From Paenibacillus tyrphae (GTDB lineage Bacteria; Bacillota; Bacilli; Paenibacillales; NBRC-103111): a DNA stretch of 64,000 bases. Positions 43,952-54,435 of the stretch are shown piece after piece (positions within the stretch are counted from its first letter, which is position 1; every line of letters starts with the position of its first letter). Made by a program: the position numbers and the translations under genes. The notes below the pieces were generated by a model that was not told the origin of the DNA, made no database searches, and was given only the letters and a program-made list of their open reading frames with translations. The stretch spans positions 62,001 through 126,000 of the forward strand of contig NZ_JNVM01000004.1 of assembly GCF_000722545.1 (NCBI RefSeq), in the 5' to 3' direction.

Positions 43952-44052
43952 TGCCAGTCACACTTGTCGTCATTCGGGGCTCTGTTTTTGTGTATCCGCT
44001 TATAGTATAATTGTTAAAGATTATTACCGTTGTAAACTAGGCGGGTGAAGCG

Positions 44053-45375
44053 ATGCAGGAAGAAACGCTGACCAAGCACGAGCAGATCATTCGATATATC
44101 GAGGAATTGAGCGTAGGAACGCACATCTCTGTCCGTAAAATTGCCCAGGCCCTCGAAGTGAGCGAGGGAACGGCCTACCGCGCGATGAAGGAAGCGGAAA
44201 GTCTGGGCTATGTCAGCACGAAGGACCGTACGGGCACGGTGCGGGTGGAGAAAAAAGAACCGCAGCCGATCGACAAGCTGACGTTCGCCGAGGTGGTCAA
44301 CATTGTGGACGGCGAGGTGCTCGGCGGCGCGAGTGGCCTTCATAAGTCTTTGAATAAATTCGTGATCGGGGCGATGCAGCTCGAAGCGATGAAACGCTAC
44401 ATCGAGCCGGGCAATCTGCTGATTGTCGGCAACCGCACCCAGGCGCATCTTTATGCGTTGGGGCAGGGTGCTGGTATACTCGTGACGGGCGGCTTCCAGA
44501 CGCTGGACGAGGCCAAGGAGCTGGCCGACGAGCTCGAGCTGCCGATTATCAGCACCAGCTACGATACGTTTACCGTGGCGACGAAGATCAACCGCGCGAT
44601 TTACGACCAGCTGATCAAGAAAAAAATTATGCTCGTCCGCGACATTATCCGGGCTGATGCCCGGGTCTATTCGCTCCGCGCCGAGGATACCGTCTCGGAC
44701 ATACGCCATTGGATGGATGAAACCGGACATACCCGCTTCCCGGTCGTGGACGAACGGAACAAGCCGATCGGCATGGTGACGGCGAAGGACGTCGTCGGAG
44801 CCGAAGCCGGACAGCCGATTCACCAGCTCATGACGCTGGACCCGCTTACCGTAAGCGACCAGGCGCCCGTTGCCTCGGTCAGCCATACGATGGTGTGGGA
44901 GGGCATCGAACTGCTGCCCGTGGTCGGCAAGGACGGGAGAATGGTCGGCGTAATCAGCCGGGACGATGTGCTCAAAGCGATGCAGTATTTGCAAACGCAG
45001 CCGCAGCACGGGGAAACCCTCGAGGATCAAATATGGTCCGGCATGGAGAAGGTGCGGGGCAAGGACGGCGAATTTTATTACCAGGGAACCGTTACCGCCC
45101 AGATGACCAATCCGGTCGGGACGGTGTCGGAAGGTATTTTGACGACCCTGATGAGTCAGGTCGCGATCCGCACGATCCGGGAACAAAAAAGAGGCGATTT
45201 GATCGTGGACAGCTCCTCGAATTATTTTTTGCTGCCGATCCCGATCGATAGCGTGATCGAATGCGTGCCGAACGTGCTGGAGATGAGCCGCAAGTACGGG
45301 AAGATCGAAGTGGACATTTTCTGCGACGGGAAACGAATGGCGAAGTCGACGTTTACTTGCCGTTTGACGGATTAG
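44053..45375 (+). CDS. ytoI: YtoI-like protein: HTH, DRTGG, tandem CBS, hotdog domains
   Basis: 440 residues with the YtoI domain order: N-terminal helix-turn-helix (about 10-60, ISVRKIAQALEVSEGTAYRAM), DRTGG domain (about 75-185), two CBS modules (about 195-310, including TRFPVVDERNKPIGMVTAKD and LLPVVGKDGRMVGVISRDD) and a C-terminal thioesterase-like hotdog fold (about 325-435). CBS pairs usually bind adenine nucleotides, so a ligand-sensing regulator is likely. It is monocistronic and convergent with etfA. Confidence 0.88.
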   Translation: MQEETLTKHEQIIRYIEELSVGTHISVRKIAQALEVSEGTAYRAMKEAESLGYVSTKDRTGTVRVEKKEPQPIDKLTFAEVVNIVDGEVLGGASGLHKSLNKFVIGAMQLEAMKRYIEPGNLLIVGNRTQAHLYALGQGAGILVTGGFQTLDEAKELADELELPIISTSYDTFTVATKINRAIYDQLIKKKIMLVRDIIRADARVYSLRAEDTVSDIRHWMDETGHTRFPVVDERNKPIGMVTAKDVVGAEAGQPIHQLMTLDPLTVSDQAPVASVSHTMVWEGIELLPVVGKDGRMVGVISRDDVLKAMQYLQTQPQHGETLEDQIWSGMEKVRGKDGEFYYQGTVTAQMTNPVGTVSEGILTTLMSQVAIRTIREQKRGDLIVDSSSNYFLLPIPIDSVIECVPNVLEMSRKYGKIEVDIFCDGKRMAKSTFTCRLTD

Positions 45376-45387
45376 ATTTGAAAAGGC

Positions 45388-45421
45388 AAGCCCCTTGATC
45401 GTATTTCAGGTTAAGGGGCTT
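45388..45421 (-). terminator. Left copy of duplicated bidirectional terminator, locus 2
   Basis: AAGCCCCTTGA to TTAAGGGGCTT, 34 bp, differing at two positions from the copy at 45633-45666. On the minus strand it is followed by CCTTTTC, so it would serve the etfBA transcript. Confidence 0.75.
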
Positions 45422-45424
45422 CGC

Positions 45425-45628
45425 TTGTTGAGAAAGTGGTCAAATGAGGTAATAGAGGTTACGAAGGGGTGGGGTATCCACTTCCGACCGCTCTTGTCAT
45501 CAGGAAATTTGATTGGAAGCCGCTTAGTAGCGGACATTTCCCGATGACAAAGGCGGCCGCTATCGCTTCTCCTGTGGACACCCCACCTCCGTTTGCATCT
45601 CTATTTTTGTTTAGACCACATTCTCAAC
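45425..45628 (-). repeat. Structured interspersed repeat, copy 2
   Basis: 204-bp element, opposite in orientation to copy 1, between convergent ytoI and etfA. Its ends GTTGAGAAAGTGGTC / GACCACATTCTCAAC are inverted repeats with one mismatch. Outer stem GGTGGGGTATCCAC (45468-45481) pairs with 45574-45587; box B lies at 45481-45497 and box A at 45547-45572. The inner stem has changed to TTGTCATC...GATGACAA where copy 1 has TTGTCTGC...GCAGACAA, a set of compensatory changes. Confidence 0.85.
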
Positions 45629-45632
45629 TTTG

Positions 45633-45671
45633 AAGCCCCTTGACCGTATTTAAGGTTAAGGGGCTTGCATT
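45633..45671 (+). terminator. Right copy of duplicated bidirectional terminator, locus 2
   Basis: AAGCCCCTTGA to TTAAGGGGCTT followed by GCATTTTTG; serves ytoI. It is the near-identical partner of 45388-45421 on the other side of the repeat element. Confidence 0.8.
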
Positions 45672-45690
45672 TTTGTAGTAGAATAGGTCT

Positions 45691-46668
45691 TTAAGCCAGC
45701 ACTTTCTTGAACTCTTGGGTGAGCAGTGGGACGATCTCGAACAGATCGCCGACGATGCCGTAATCGGCGATTTTGAAGATCGGCGCTTCCGGGTCTTTAT
45801 TGATCGCGATAATGACGCGCGATTGGCTCATCCCGGCCAAGTGCTGAATGGCGCCGCTGATGCCGCAGGCGATATAGACCTCCGGCGTCACGACTTTGCC
45901 GGTCTGTCCGATCTGCAGCGCGTAGTCGCAGTAGCCTGCGTCGCACGCGCCGCGGGAGGCGCCGATGGCGGCGTTCAATGCTTCGGCCAGCGGCTCGAGC
46001 GTGCGGAACCCGTCGGCGCTCTTCACACCCCGGCCGCCGGATATAACGATTTTTGCTTCCGTCAGATCGACCTTGCCAGACGCTTTGTGCACCACGTCCT
46101 TTACGACGGAACGCAGGTCGGCAGCGGGGGAGAAAGGAGTGGCGGCGATTTCCGCTTGCGAGCCGGAGACGGCTTCGGCGGCGGGCACGTTATTCGGCCG
46201 GATCGTGATCACCATCGGGCTTTGGGTAAACCGCTTCTTCTCGAACGCTTTGCCCGCGTAAAGCGGACGCGTGAAGGACAGGCCGTCGCCCGTCTTCTCC
46301 AGCGCGATGACGTCGGAAATTTGTCCCGCCTGCAGGTGAGCGGCGATCTTGGGGGCCAAGTCTCGGCCGATGGCGGTATGGCCGAACAGAACGGCGTGCG
46401 GATTCGCTGCGTCAAGAATGCCCTTCAATGCGGAGAAATACGTCTCCGGATTATAGTGAGCGAGCTCCGCATGGTCGACGGACACGACCTGATCGACGCC
46501 GTAGCCCGACAGCTCCTGGGCAAACGCGGACAGTCCGTGGCCGAGAAGCGCCGCCACGATCCGGTCGCCGTCGTCTTTGACCAGCCTGGCCGCTTGAATC
46601 GTTTCGAAGGTAACTTGACGGAGCTTGCCGCCCCGGATTTCCGCAAAGATCACATAGGTTTTGCTCAT
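45691..46668 (-). CDS. etfA: Electron transfer flavoprotein alpha subunit
   Basis: 325 residues. The C-terminal FAD-binding domain has [33 protein letters not shown] and [21 protein letters not shown] within residues about 195-310. It forms a heterodimer with EtfB and accepts electrons from acyl-CoA dehydrogenase. The ATG follows GGGAGGG. It is 21 bp after etfB and last in the etfB-etfA run from the fadR side. Confidence 0.95.
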   Translation of the reverse strand: MSKTYVIFAEIRGGKLRQVTFETIQAARLVKDDGDRIVAALLGHGLSAFAQELSGYGVDQVVSVDHAELAHYNPETYFSALKGILDAANPHAVLFGHTAIGRDLAPKIAAHLQAGQISDVIALEKTGDGLSFTRPLYAGKAFEKKRFTQSPMVITIRPNNVPAAEAVSGSQAEIAATPFSPAADLRSVVKDVVHKASGKVDLTEAKIVISGGRGVKSADGFRTLEPLAEALNAAIGASRGACDAGYCDYALQIGQTGKVVTPEVYIACGISGAIQHLAGMSQSRVIIAINKDPEAPIFKIADYGIVGDLFEIVPLLTQEFKKVLA

Positions 46669-46689
46669 ATCGATTCCCTCCCTTTGGCA

Positions 46690-47457
46690 TTAAAGCGCTT
46701 TGGCTTCCGTACGAAGCAGATGAACGAGCTGCGAGACTTGCTGCTGCGGATCGCCCTGCAGCACTTGTCCCGCTTTGCGCTCCGGCGGGAGCGAGAGGGT
46801 GTCGCGCGCCGTTTTCGGGGCGATATCCGCTGCGGTTAAGCCCAAGTCATCCAGCGTCAGCTGCTGGAACGGCTTTTTCTTCGCTTTCATGATGCCGGGC
46901 AAGGAAGGATAGCGGGGCTCATTCAAGCCTTGCTGCGCCGTGAACAAGACCGGCAGCGCGACCTCCAGCGTCTCGGTGTCCCCTTCGGCGTCGCGCTGCG
47001 CCGTCGCTTGGCTGCCGCTCAGCTCCAGCTTCACGATGGACGATACGTGTGGGATGTTCAGCAGGTGGGCGACGCGGATCGCGACCTGCCCTGCGCCGTG
47101 ATCGACGGAGAAATTGCCGCCGAGCACGAGATCGTACGAATGCTTCCCGAGGTAAGCGGCAAGCACTTTGGACACGGCGAACTCGTCGCCGGAGATGCGC
47201 TCGTCCGAGATCAAGACGGCTTCGTCCGCGCCCATTGCCAGCGCGGTCCGCAGCGCTTCGGCGCAGCGCTCTGGGCCGATCGAGACGACGACAATGCTGC
47301 CGCCATGCTCTTCCTTCAGCCGGATCGCTTCCTCTACGGCATATTCGTCGTACGGATTGATGACGAATTTCGCCCCGTCCTCCGATACCTCTCCGTCACG
47401 GATGACGATTTTCTCCTCCGTATCGAACGTTTGCTTCGTCAGTACATAAATGTTCAT
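46690..47457 (-). CDS. etfB: Electron transfer flavoprotein beta subunit
   Basis: 255 residues from ATG 47457, about 10 nt after GGGAGGGG; the frame continues upstream without a better start. AMP-binding and family segments NPYDEYAVEEAIRLKE and GGNFSVDHGAGQVAIRVAHLL are intact. Electron path: FadE to EtfAB to the FadF iron-sulfur protein to menaquinone (known for homologues). Confidence 0.94.
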   Translation of the reverse strand: MNIYVLTKQTFDTEEKIVIRDGEVSEDGAKFVINPYDEYAVEEAIRLKEEHGGSIVVVSIGPERCAEALRTALAMGADEAVLISDERISGDEFAVSKVLAAYLGKHSYDLVLGGNFSVDHGAGQVAIRVAHLLNIPHVSSIVKLELSGSQATAQRDAEGDTETLEVALPVLFTAQQGLNEPRYPSLPGIMKAKKKPFQQLTLDDLGLTAADIAPKTARDTLSLPPERKAGQVLQGDPQQQVSQLVHLLRTEAKAL

Positions 47458-47506
47458 AAGTCCAATACCCCTCCCATACAAAATAAAGACAATAATAAAT
47501 AACGTA

Positions 47507-48091
47507 TTAAGCCTTCAACCCTTGTATGAAAAACTCTACGGTTTTCTCGACCTGCGCCGCGAGCGAATATTTGCGGCCGGCGATCAACCATGAAGTGACT
47601 ACCTCGTCCATGGAGCCGAACACGAGCAGGCGCGTCAGCTTGACGTCCAGGTTAGCCCGGAAGATGCCTTCTTCGATGCCTTGGTGCAGCACCTTTTCGA
47701 TCAGCTCGATATACGTCTTGACGACAAGGCCGATTTCCTTGCGCAGCTCCAGCGAGCTTTGGCGCAGCTCGATTTGGGTGACGAACGCCAGATCGACGTT
47801 TTGCTCCAGCATCGTGTAGTGGATCTCGCAAATTTTGCGGAGCGCTTCGTCTGCGGAGTCCGTCTCGTTGATGCTGCTGTGAAATTGACCGACCAGGTCG
47901 CCCAATTTTTTTTGGAAGAGAGAAATAAGAATGTCTTCCTTGTTTTTAAAATATAAATAGATCGTTCCGTCTGCTACGCCGGCTTCCTTGGCAATCCGGG
48001 AAACCTGCGCGTTGTGATAGCCGTTTTCGGCGATGACTTTCAGTGCCGCATCCAGTATCAAATTGTATTTCTCCATTTTTTTGCTTGCCAT
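47507..48091 (-). CDS. fadR: Fatty-acid degradation repressor FadR (TetR family)
   Basis: 194 residues, close in sequence pattern to Bacillus FadR (YsiA): helix-turn-helix IAENGYHNAQVSRIAKEAGV, then ADGTIYLYFKNKEDILISLF, and a C-terminal acyl-CoA pocket with VTQIELRQSSLELR. It releases DNA on binding long-chain acyl-CoA. Its likely operator is the 18-bp palindrome at 48126-48143, shared with the divergent fadF operon. etfB lies 49 bp downstream. Confidence 0.93.
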   Translation of the reverse strand: MASKKMEKYNLILDAALKVIAENGYHNAQVSRIAKEAGVADGTIYLYFKNKEDILISLFQKKLGDLVGQFHSSINETDSADEALRKICEIHYTMLEQNVDLAFVTQIELRQSSLELRKEIGLVVKTYIELIEKVLHQGIEEGIFRANLDVKLTRLLVFGSMDEVVTSWLIAGRKYSLAAQVEKTVEFFIQGLKA

Positions 48092-48125
48092 CCAATCACC
48101 ACCATGTTATTATTCAATCAGAAAC

Positions 48126-48143
48126 TGAATGAGCATTCATTCA
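48126..48143. promoter_or_regulatory. FadR operator
   Basis: TGAATGAGCATTCATTCA fits the Bacillus FadR consensus (TGAATGA-N4-TCATTCA) perfectly. It lies in the 193-bp space between fadR and fadF. Confidence 0.9.
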
Positions 48144-48284
48144 TTTCAATTTCATCTTATGAGAAACGCTGCTACTTGTCAATGTGTTTTGCTCATAAGA
48201 TTTTTATGGGGGCCTAATGTTATCGCTTTCAAACAAGCCTGCCACAGCTTGGACCTAATTGGACGGAAAGGATGGATGTAACAA

Positions 48285-50468
48285 ATGATGTGGCTCATCG
48301 TGAATCTGCTCGCCTTTCTTGCTGTAACAGCATACGCAATCCGCCTGTTTTGGAAAGCCGTGTCTCACCGTTACGCGTATATGAAGCTCGGACAGCCCGT
48401 AGATTTCCGGCAGCAGAGCAAGGAGCGGCTGGGCGAGTTTATGGCCGAGATCTTCGGCCAGAAGAAGCTGCTGAAGGACAAAAAAAGCGGAATCATGCAC
48501 GTCGTTATTTTTTACGGCTTCATCATCCTGCAGTTCGGCGCTCTGGATCTGATCGTGAAAGGGCTGCGCGGAGGGGAGAGCGTATCGTTCCCCGGGTACG
48601 CCGTCTTCGGTCTGCTGCAGGAGATTACGGTATTCTCGATCCTCGTGGCGATGGGGTATGCGGTCTACCGCCGCTATGTGGAGAACCTGCCCCGCCTGAA
48701 AAAGGGCTGGAAGCCGAGCATCGTCGCCTTCTTTATTTTCGGCTTGATGCTGTCCGTGCTGCTGTCGCTCGCCTTTGAACGGCTCTGGCTTGGCTCGCAT
48801 ACTAGCGCAGCCTACGCTCCGATCTCCTCCGCGATTGCGGCGGCGTTCGAAGGCATATCCGGCCAGACGGCGGCGGCGCTGTTCTATGTATGCTGGTGGC
48901 TTCACCTGCTGATCCTGCTCGCATTTCTTGTGTACGTGCCGCAATCGAAGCATTTTCATATTTTGACCGCGCCTATCAATATATGGTTCCGCCGCAAGGA
49001 GCCGGTAGGACGGCTGAAAAAGCTGGATCTGGAAGACGAAGAAGCCGAATCGTTCGGCGTCGGCAAGATCGAGGATTTTACGCAAAAGCAAATGCTCGAT
49101 TTCTACGCCTGCGTCGAATGCGGACGCTGCACGAGTGTATGCCCGGCCTCGAACACCGGCAAGACGCTGTCGCCGATGCACCTGATCGTTAAACTGCGCG
49201 ACCATCTGACGGAAAAAGGCACCGCCGTGACGTCCAAATCCCCTTGGGTGCCGGAGTTCGCGTTCTCCGCAGCAGGGGCCCATTCGATGGAGGCGGCGGC
49301 CGAGCCGGGCGTCCGGTGGAAGACCGAAGGGATCACGGATATTCGTCCAACGCTGGCATGGCAGAAGAACGCTTGGAAGGTGCAGGAGAAGCCGGCGGAG
49401 GAAGCCGAGCTGATCGGCGACGTGATGACGGAGGACGAGATCTGGTCCTGTACGACGTGCCGCAACTGCGAAGACCAATGTCCGGTCGGCAACGAGCACG
49501 TGGACAAAATTGTCGATCTGCGCCGGCATCTCGTCCTGATGCAGGGCAGCATGCCGCACGAGGGTCAGCGCGCGATGCAAAATATCGAGCGGCAGGGCAA
49601 TCCGTGGGGACTCAGCCGCAGCGACCGGGTGAAGTGGACCGGCGAGATCGACGGCATCACGGTCCCGACGGTCAAGGAAAACCCGGATTTCGAGTACTTG
49701 TTCTTCGTCGGCTCGATGGGCTCTTACGATCTGCGCAGCCGCAAAGTATCGCGGGCATTTGCCCGGCTGCTTCACGAGGCCGGCGTCAGCTTCGCGATTC
49801 TCGGCAACGAAGAGAAAAATTCCGGCGACACGCCGCGCAGGCTCGGCAACGAAATGTTGTTCCAGCAGCTGTGCGCGGAAAATATCGCCGTTTTCGAGAA
49901 ATATGGCGTCAAAAAAATCGTCACCGCTTGTCCGCATACGTACAACACGCTCAAAAACGAGTACCCGGACTTCGGGCTGGAGGGCGTGGAGGTGCTTCAC
50001 CATACGGAGCTGCTGGACCGGCTTATCCGGTCGGGCAAGCTGACGCCGCGCCATGCGGTGAACGAGCGGATCACGTATCACGATTCGTGTTACCTGGGCC
50101 GCTACAACAACGTTTACGAGCAGCCGCGCAATGTACTGCGCGCGATCCCCGGCGTCGAGCTCGTCGAGATGGAGCGCACCCGCGAGAACGGGATGTGCTG
50201 CGGCGCGGGCGGCGGTATGATGTGGATGGAGGAAACGTCGGGCAAGCGCGTCAATCTGGCGCGGACCGAGCAGGCGCTCGAAACGAACCCGACGGTCATC
50301 AGCAGCGCGTGCCCGTACTGCCTGACCATGATGGAGGACGGCACGAAGATGAAGGAAGCGGAAGACCGCGTCAAGACGAGAGATATCGCTGAAATACTGG
50401 AGCAATCCGTATTCGGCGAATCCCATATACAACCGGCGAACGATGCAATCGGCGTGGGCGGATCGTAA
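48285..50468 (+). CDS. fadF: FadF/YwjF-type membrane iron-sulfur oxidoreductase
   Basis: 727 residues. Six or so N-terminal helices (about 1-235) form a NarI/HdrE-like membrane domain. Two 4Fe-4S motifs follow: CVECGRCTSVCP at about 283 and CTTCRNCEDQCP at about 391. The C-terminal half has two CCG-type domains (TACPHTYNTLKNEYP, CCGAGGGMMWMEE). Homologues pass electrons from ETF to menaquinone. The ATG is near GGAAAGGATGG. It is first in the fad operon, next to the FadR operator. Confidence 0.9.
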   Translation: MMWLIVNLLAFLAVTAYAIRLFWKAVSHRYAYMKLGQPVDFRQQSKERLGEFMAEIFGQKKLLKDKKSGIMHVVIFYGFIILQFGALDLIVKGLRGGESVSFPGYAVFGLLQEITVFSILVAMGYAVYRRYVENLPRLKKGWKPSIVAFFIFGLMLSVLLSLAFERLWLGSHTSAAYAPISSAIAAAFEGISGQTAAALFYVCWWLHLLILLAFLVYVPQSKHFHILTAPINIWFRRKEPVGRLKKLDLEDEEAESFGVGKIEDFTQKQMLDFYACVECGRCTSVCPASNTGKTLSPMHLIVKLRDHLTEKGTAVTSKSPWVPEFAFSAAGAHSMEAAAEPGVRWKTEGITDIRPTLAWQKNAWKVQEKPAEEAELIGDVMTEDEIWSCTTCRNCEDQCPVGNEHVDKIVDLRRHLVLMQGSMPHEGQRAMQNIERQGNPWGLSRSDRVKWTGEIDGITVPTVKENPDFEYLFFVGSMGSYDLRSRKVSRAFARLLHEAGVSFAILGNEEKNSGDTPRRLGNEMLFQQLCAENIAVFEKYGVKKIVTACPHTYNTLKNEYPDFGLEGVEVLHHTELLDRLIRSGKLTPRHAVNERITYHDSCYLGRYNNVYEQPRNVLRAIPGVELVEMERTRENGMCCGAGGGMMWMEETSGKRVNLARTEQALETNPTVISSACPYCLTMMEDGTKMKEAEDRVKTRDIAEILEQSVFGESHIQPANDAIGVGGS

Positions 50469-50472
50469 GAAC

Positions 50473-50512
50473 GGCCCCGCCGCCCCCGTAAGGCGAAGGC
50501 TTGGCGGGGGCC
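50473..50512 (+). terminator. GC-rich hairpin between fadF and fadN
   Basis: GGCCCCGCC / GGCGGGGGCC with a 21-nt loop but no T-run. It is more likely an mRNA-stability or processing hairpin than a full terminator. Confidence 0.5.
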
Positions 50513-50638
50513 GGCGAGTGCCGACATGTTACGCAATGAGATTCGCCCGCCCGGCTGCAAGACGCCGCCGAATGCTTTTTACTCACACGTTTGTTTAAGC
50601 AATTTATATCAAAAACGTATTGGGAGGTAAGCAATATC

Positions 50639-53035
50639 ATGATGAGATCGATACGCAAAGCAGCCGTCATCGGGTCGGGTGTCATGGGCTCCGGCATTGC
50701 CGCTCATCTGGCGAGTGCCGGGATTCCCTGCCTGTTGCTCGACATCGTTCCGAAGCAGCTGACGGAAGAGGAAGCGGCCAAAGGGCTCACCTTGGAGCAT
50801 CCGGCCGTGCGCAGCCGGCTGGCCGTCCAAGCGATAGCCAAGCTGAAAAAGACGAAGCCTGCGCCGCTGTACGACGATACTTTCGCGGGGCGCATTACGC
50901 CCGGCAATCTGGAGGATCATTTGGCGCAAATTGCGGACGTTGACTGGGTCATCGAAGTGATCGTCGAAAATTTGGACGCCAAAAAACAGCTCCTTAGCAA
51001 GATTGAAGCGCACTGGAAAGAAGGCACCATCGTCAGCTCGAATACGTCCGGCATTTCGATCAATGCCATGTCCGCCGATTGCGGCGAAGCGTTCAAGCGC
51101 CATTTTCTCGGCACGCACTTTTTCAATCCTCCGCGTTATATGAAGCTGCTTGAGGTGATTCCGGGCGAGCATACCGACCCGGCCATCGTCAGCGGCATGA
51201 AGCAGTTCTGCGAAAACCGCCTCGGCAAAGGCGTCGTACTGGCTAAAGATACGCCGAACTTCATCGCCAACCGCATCGGCACGTACGGGCTGCTCGTCAC
51301 GCTGCAGGAAATGCAGGAGAAGGGGTACCGCGTCGAAGAGGTGGACGCCGTGACAGGTCCGGCGCTCGGCCGCCCGAAAAGCGCGACGTTCCGGACACTC
51401 GATCTCGTCGGACTCGACACGTTCGTGCATGTGGCGAATAACGTATATGAGAACGTCTCGGACGAAACCGAGAAGGCCGTGTTTGCCGAATCGCCTGTAC
51501 TGCGCGGCATGGTGGACAAAGGCTGGCTCGGCGAGAAGTCGGGACAAGGCTTTTATTTGAAGAAAAAAGGGCCGAACGGCACCGAAATTTTGTCGCTCGA
51601 CTTCTCGACCATGGACTATGTGCCGCAGAAAAAAGCAGCCTCCGTTTCGCTGGAAGCGGCGAAGCTGGCGAAGGGCGCGCGGGAGAAAACGAAGGCGCTG
51701 CTCGGAGCGGGCGACCGTTACTCCGAGCTGGCGTGGAACATTTTGAAGAAGGTGCTTGTGTACTCGGCCGCCAAGCTCGGCGAAATTGCCGATTCGATCC
51801 GCGAGATCGACGAAGCGATGAAATGGGGCTTCGGCTGGGAGCTCGGCCCGTTCGAAACATGGGACGCCATCGGACTGGTCCGGTCGGTGGGGCGGATGGA
51901 AGCGGAAGGCACGGCCGTTCCCGGCTGGGTGAAGGAGTGGATCGCGCAGGGCAATACGTCGTTCTACAAGAAGCAGGACGGCGCCGCGTTCTACGTGCAC
52001 GGCGGGCAGTATAAGGAGCTGGAAACGGCGCCGGAAGTCATCTCGCTGCGCAGCCTGAAGGAGCAGAACCGCGTCGTGAAATCCAACAGCGGTGCAAGCC
52101 TCATCGACCTTGGCGACGGGGTCGCGTGCCTCGAATTCCATTCGCCGAACAATGCGATCGGGGCGGACATTCTGACGATGATCCAGCAAAGCTTGGACGA
52201 AGTGCGGAGCAACTACGACGGGCTCGTCATCGCCAACCAGGGGCGGAACTTCTGCGTGGGCGCAAATCTGATGATTTTGCTCATGGAAGCGCAGGACGAG
52301 GAATGGGACGAAATCGACGGCATCATCCGCCTGTTCCAGAACACGATGTACAAAGTCAAGCGCTTCGAAAAGCCGGTCGTGGCGGCGCCGCACCGGATGG
52401 CGCTTGGCGGCGGCGTGGAAGCGTGCATGCCGGCGGACCAAATCGTCGCTGCGGCGGAAACGTACTTCGGCCTGGTGGAGGTCGGCGTCGGCCTGATTCC
52501 GGCCGGGGGCGGCTGCAAGGAGATGGCGCTTCGCGTAAGCGAGCTTGCCGCGCATCCGGACGCTAATCTGCAGCCGTACTTGAACCAGGCGTTTGAGACG
52601 ATCGGCACGGCGAAGGTATCGGCCAGCGGCCACGATGCGTTCAAGCTGGGGCTGTTTAAGCCGACGGACCGGATTGTCATCAATCAGGACCACTTGATTC
52701 ACGAAGCGAAGCAGTCCGTGCTGCGCATGGTGAAAGCCGGCTACGAGCCGATTCGCGAAGAAAAAATCCGCGTCGCCGGAGCCGAAGGCAAAGCGGTTAT
52801 GCAGCTCGGCGCTTATTCGATGCGGCAGAGCGGCTATATCAGCGATCACGATGTGAAAATTGCCAATAAGCTGGCGCATGTGCTGGCCGGCGGCGATGTG
52901 CCTGCAGGCTCGCTGGTGACGGAGCAGTACATGCTCGATCTGGAGCGCGAGGCGTTCCTGAGCTTGTGCGGCGAGTCGAAAACGCAGCAGCGCATGCAGC
53001 ACATGCTGTCCAAAGGCAAAGCGCTGCGCAATTAA
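50639..53035 (+). CDS. fadN: 3-hydroxyacyl-CoA dehydrogenase / enoyl-CoA hydratase (FadN)
   Basis: 798 residues, bifunctional. N-terminal NAD-binding domain [20 protein letters not shown] and [14 protein letters not shown]-terminal dehydrogenase segments, then a crotonase-like domain (about 500-700) with [12 protein letters not shown] and [26 protein letters not shown] in that span. The start is the ATG pair at 50639/50642 behind GGGAGG. It carries out the hydration and oxidation steps of beta-oxidation; FadA follows 23 bp downstream. Confidence 0.94.
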   Translation: MMRSIRKAAVIGSGVMGSGIAAHLASAGIPCLLLDIVPKQLTEEEAAKGLTLEHPAVRSRLAVQAIAKLKKTKPAPLYDDTFAGRITPGNLEDHLAQIADVDWVIEVIVENLDAKKQLLSKIEAHWKEGTIVSSNTSGISINAMSADCGEAFKRHFLGTHFFNPPRYMKLLEVIPGEHTDPAIVSGMKQFCENRLGKGVVLAKDTPNFIANRIGTYGLLVTLQEMQEKGYRVEEVDAVTGPALGRPKSATFRTLDLVGLDTFVHVANNVYENVSDETEKAVFAESPVLRGMVDKGWLGEKSGQGFYLKKKGPNGTEILSLDFSTMDYVPQKKAASVSLEAAKLAKGAREKTKALLGAGDRYSELAWNILKKVLVYSAAKLGEIADSIREIDEAMKWGFGWELGPFETWDAIGLVRSVGRMEAEGTAVPGWVKEWIAQGNTSFYKKQDGAAFYVHGGQYKELETAPEVISLRSLKEQNRVVKSNSGASLIDLGDGVACLEFHSPNNAIGADILTMIQQSLDEVRSNYDGLVIANQGRNFCVGANLMILLMEAQDEEWDEIDGIIRLFQNTMYKVKRFEKPVVAAPHRMALGGGVEACMPADQIVAAAETYFGLVEVGVGLIPAGGGCKEMALRVSELAAHPDANLQPYLNQAFETIGTAKVSASGHDAFKLGLFKPTDRIVINQDHLIHEAKQSVLRMVKAGYEPIREEKIRVAGAEGKAVMQLGAYSMRQSGYISDHDVKIANKLAHVLAGGDVPAGSLVTEQYMLDLEREAFLSLCGESKTQQRMQHMLSKGKALRN

Positions 53036-53058
53036 TAATCCCGGGAGAGGTGAAACCC

Positions 53059-54243
<1,185 letters not shown>

Positions 54244-54266
54244 AACCATGTGAAAAAAAGCGGAGG

Positions 54267-54384
54267 GAGCGGAATCATTCTGGAGAAGCGTCAGCGCTCG
54301 CCTTTGTTCCCGGATTCTAACCACTAAATGGGTTATATAATCAAAGACTCCGGGGACAACAGCGATCGGAAGAATGATCCGCTC
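54267..54384 (+). repeat. Structured interspersed repeat, copy 3 (core only)
   Basis: 118-bp core in the 192-bp gap between fadA and fadE. Outer stem GAGCGGAATCATTCT (54267-54281) pairs with AGAATGATCCGCTC (54371-54384) with one bulged base. Its sequence is unrelated to the outer stems of copies 1 and 2. Box A (54282-54307) and box B (54356-54372) are conserved. The inner stem reads TTGTTCCCGGA / TCCGGGGACAA, and the apical CCACTAAATGG repeats the CTAA loop. It is transcribed with the fad operon. Confidence 0.82.
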
Positions 54385-54435
54385 ATGCAGCATTCTTTTT
54401 CACCCATCCCAAATAAACGAAGGAGAGATTCGGAC

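Noticed and set aside
45715..46839. 374-codon plus-strand frame opposite etfA
   Set aside because: Antisense of a complete etfA; no independent start signal.
48255..50432. Long minus-strand open frame across fadF
   Set aside because: Antisense shadow of the iron-sulfur protein gene, whose cluster motifs on the plus strand are unambiguous.
50609..53002. Very long open frame (about 797 codons) on the minus strand across fadN
   Set aside because: It is the antisense of a well-supported gene in high-GC sequence, is rich in Arg/His/Leu, has no ribosome-binding site and resembles no protein family.
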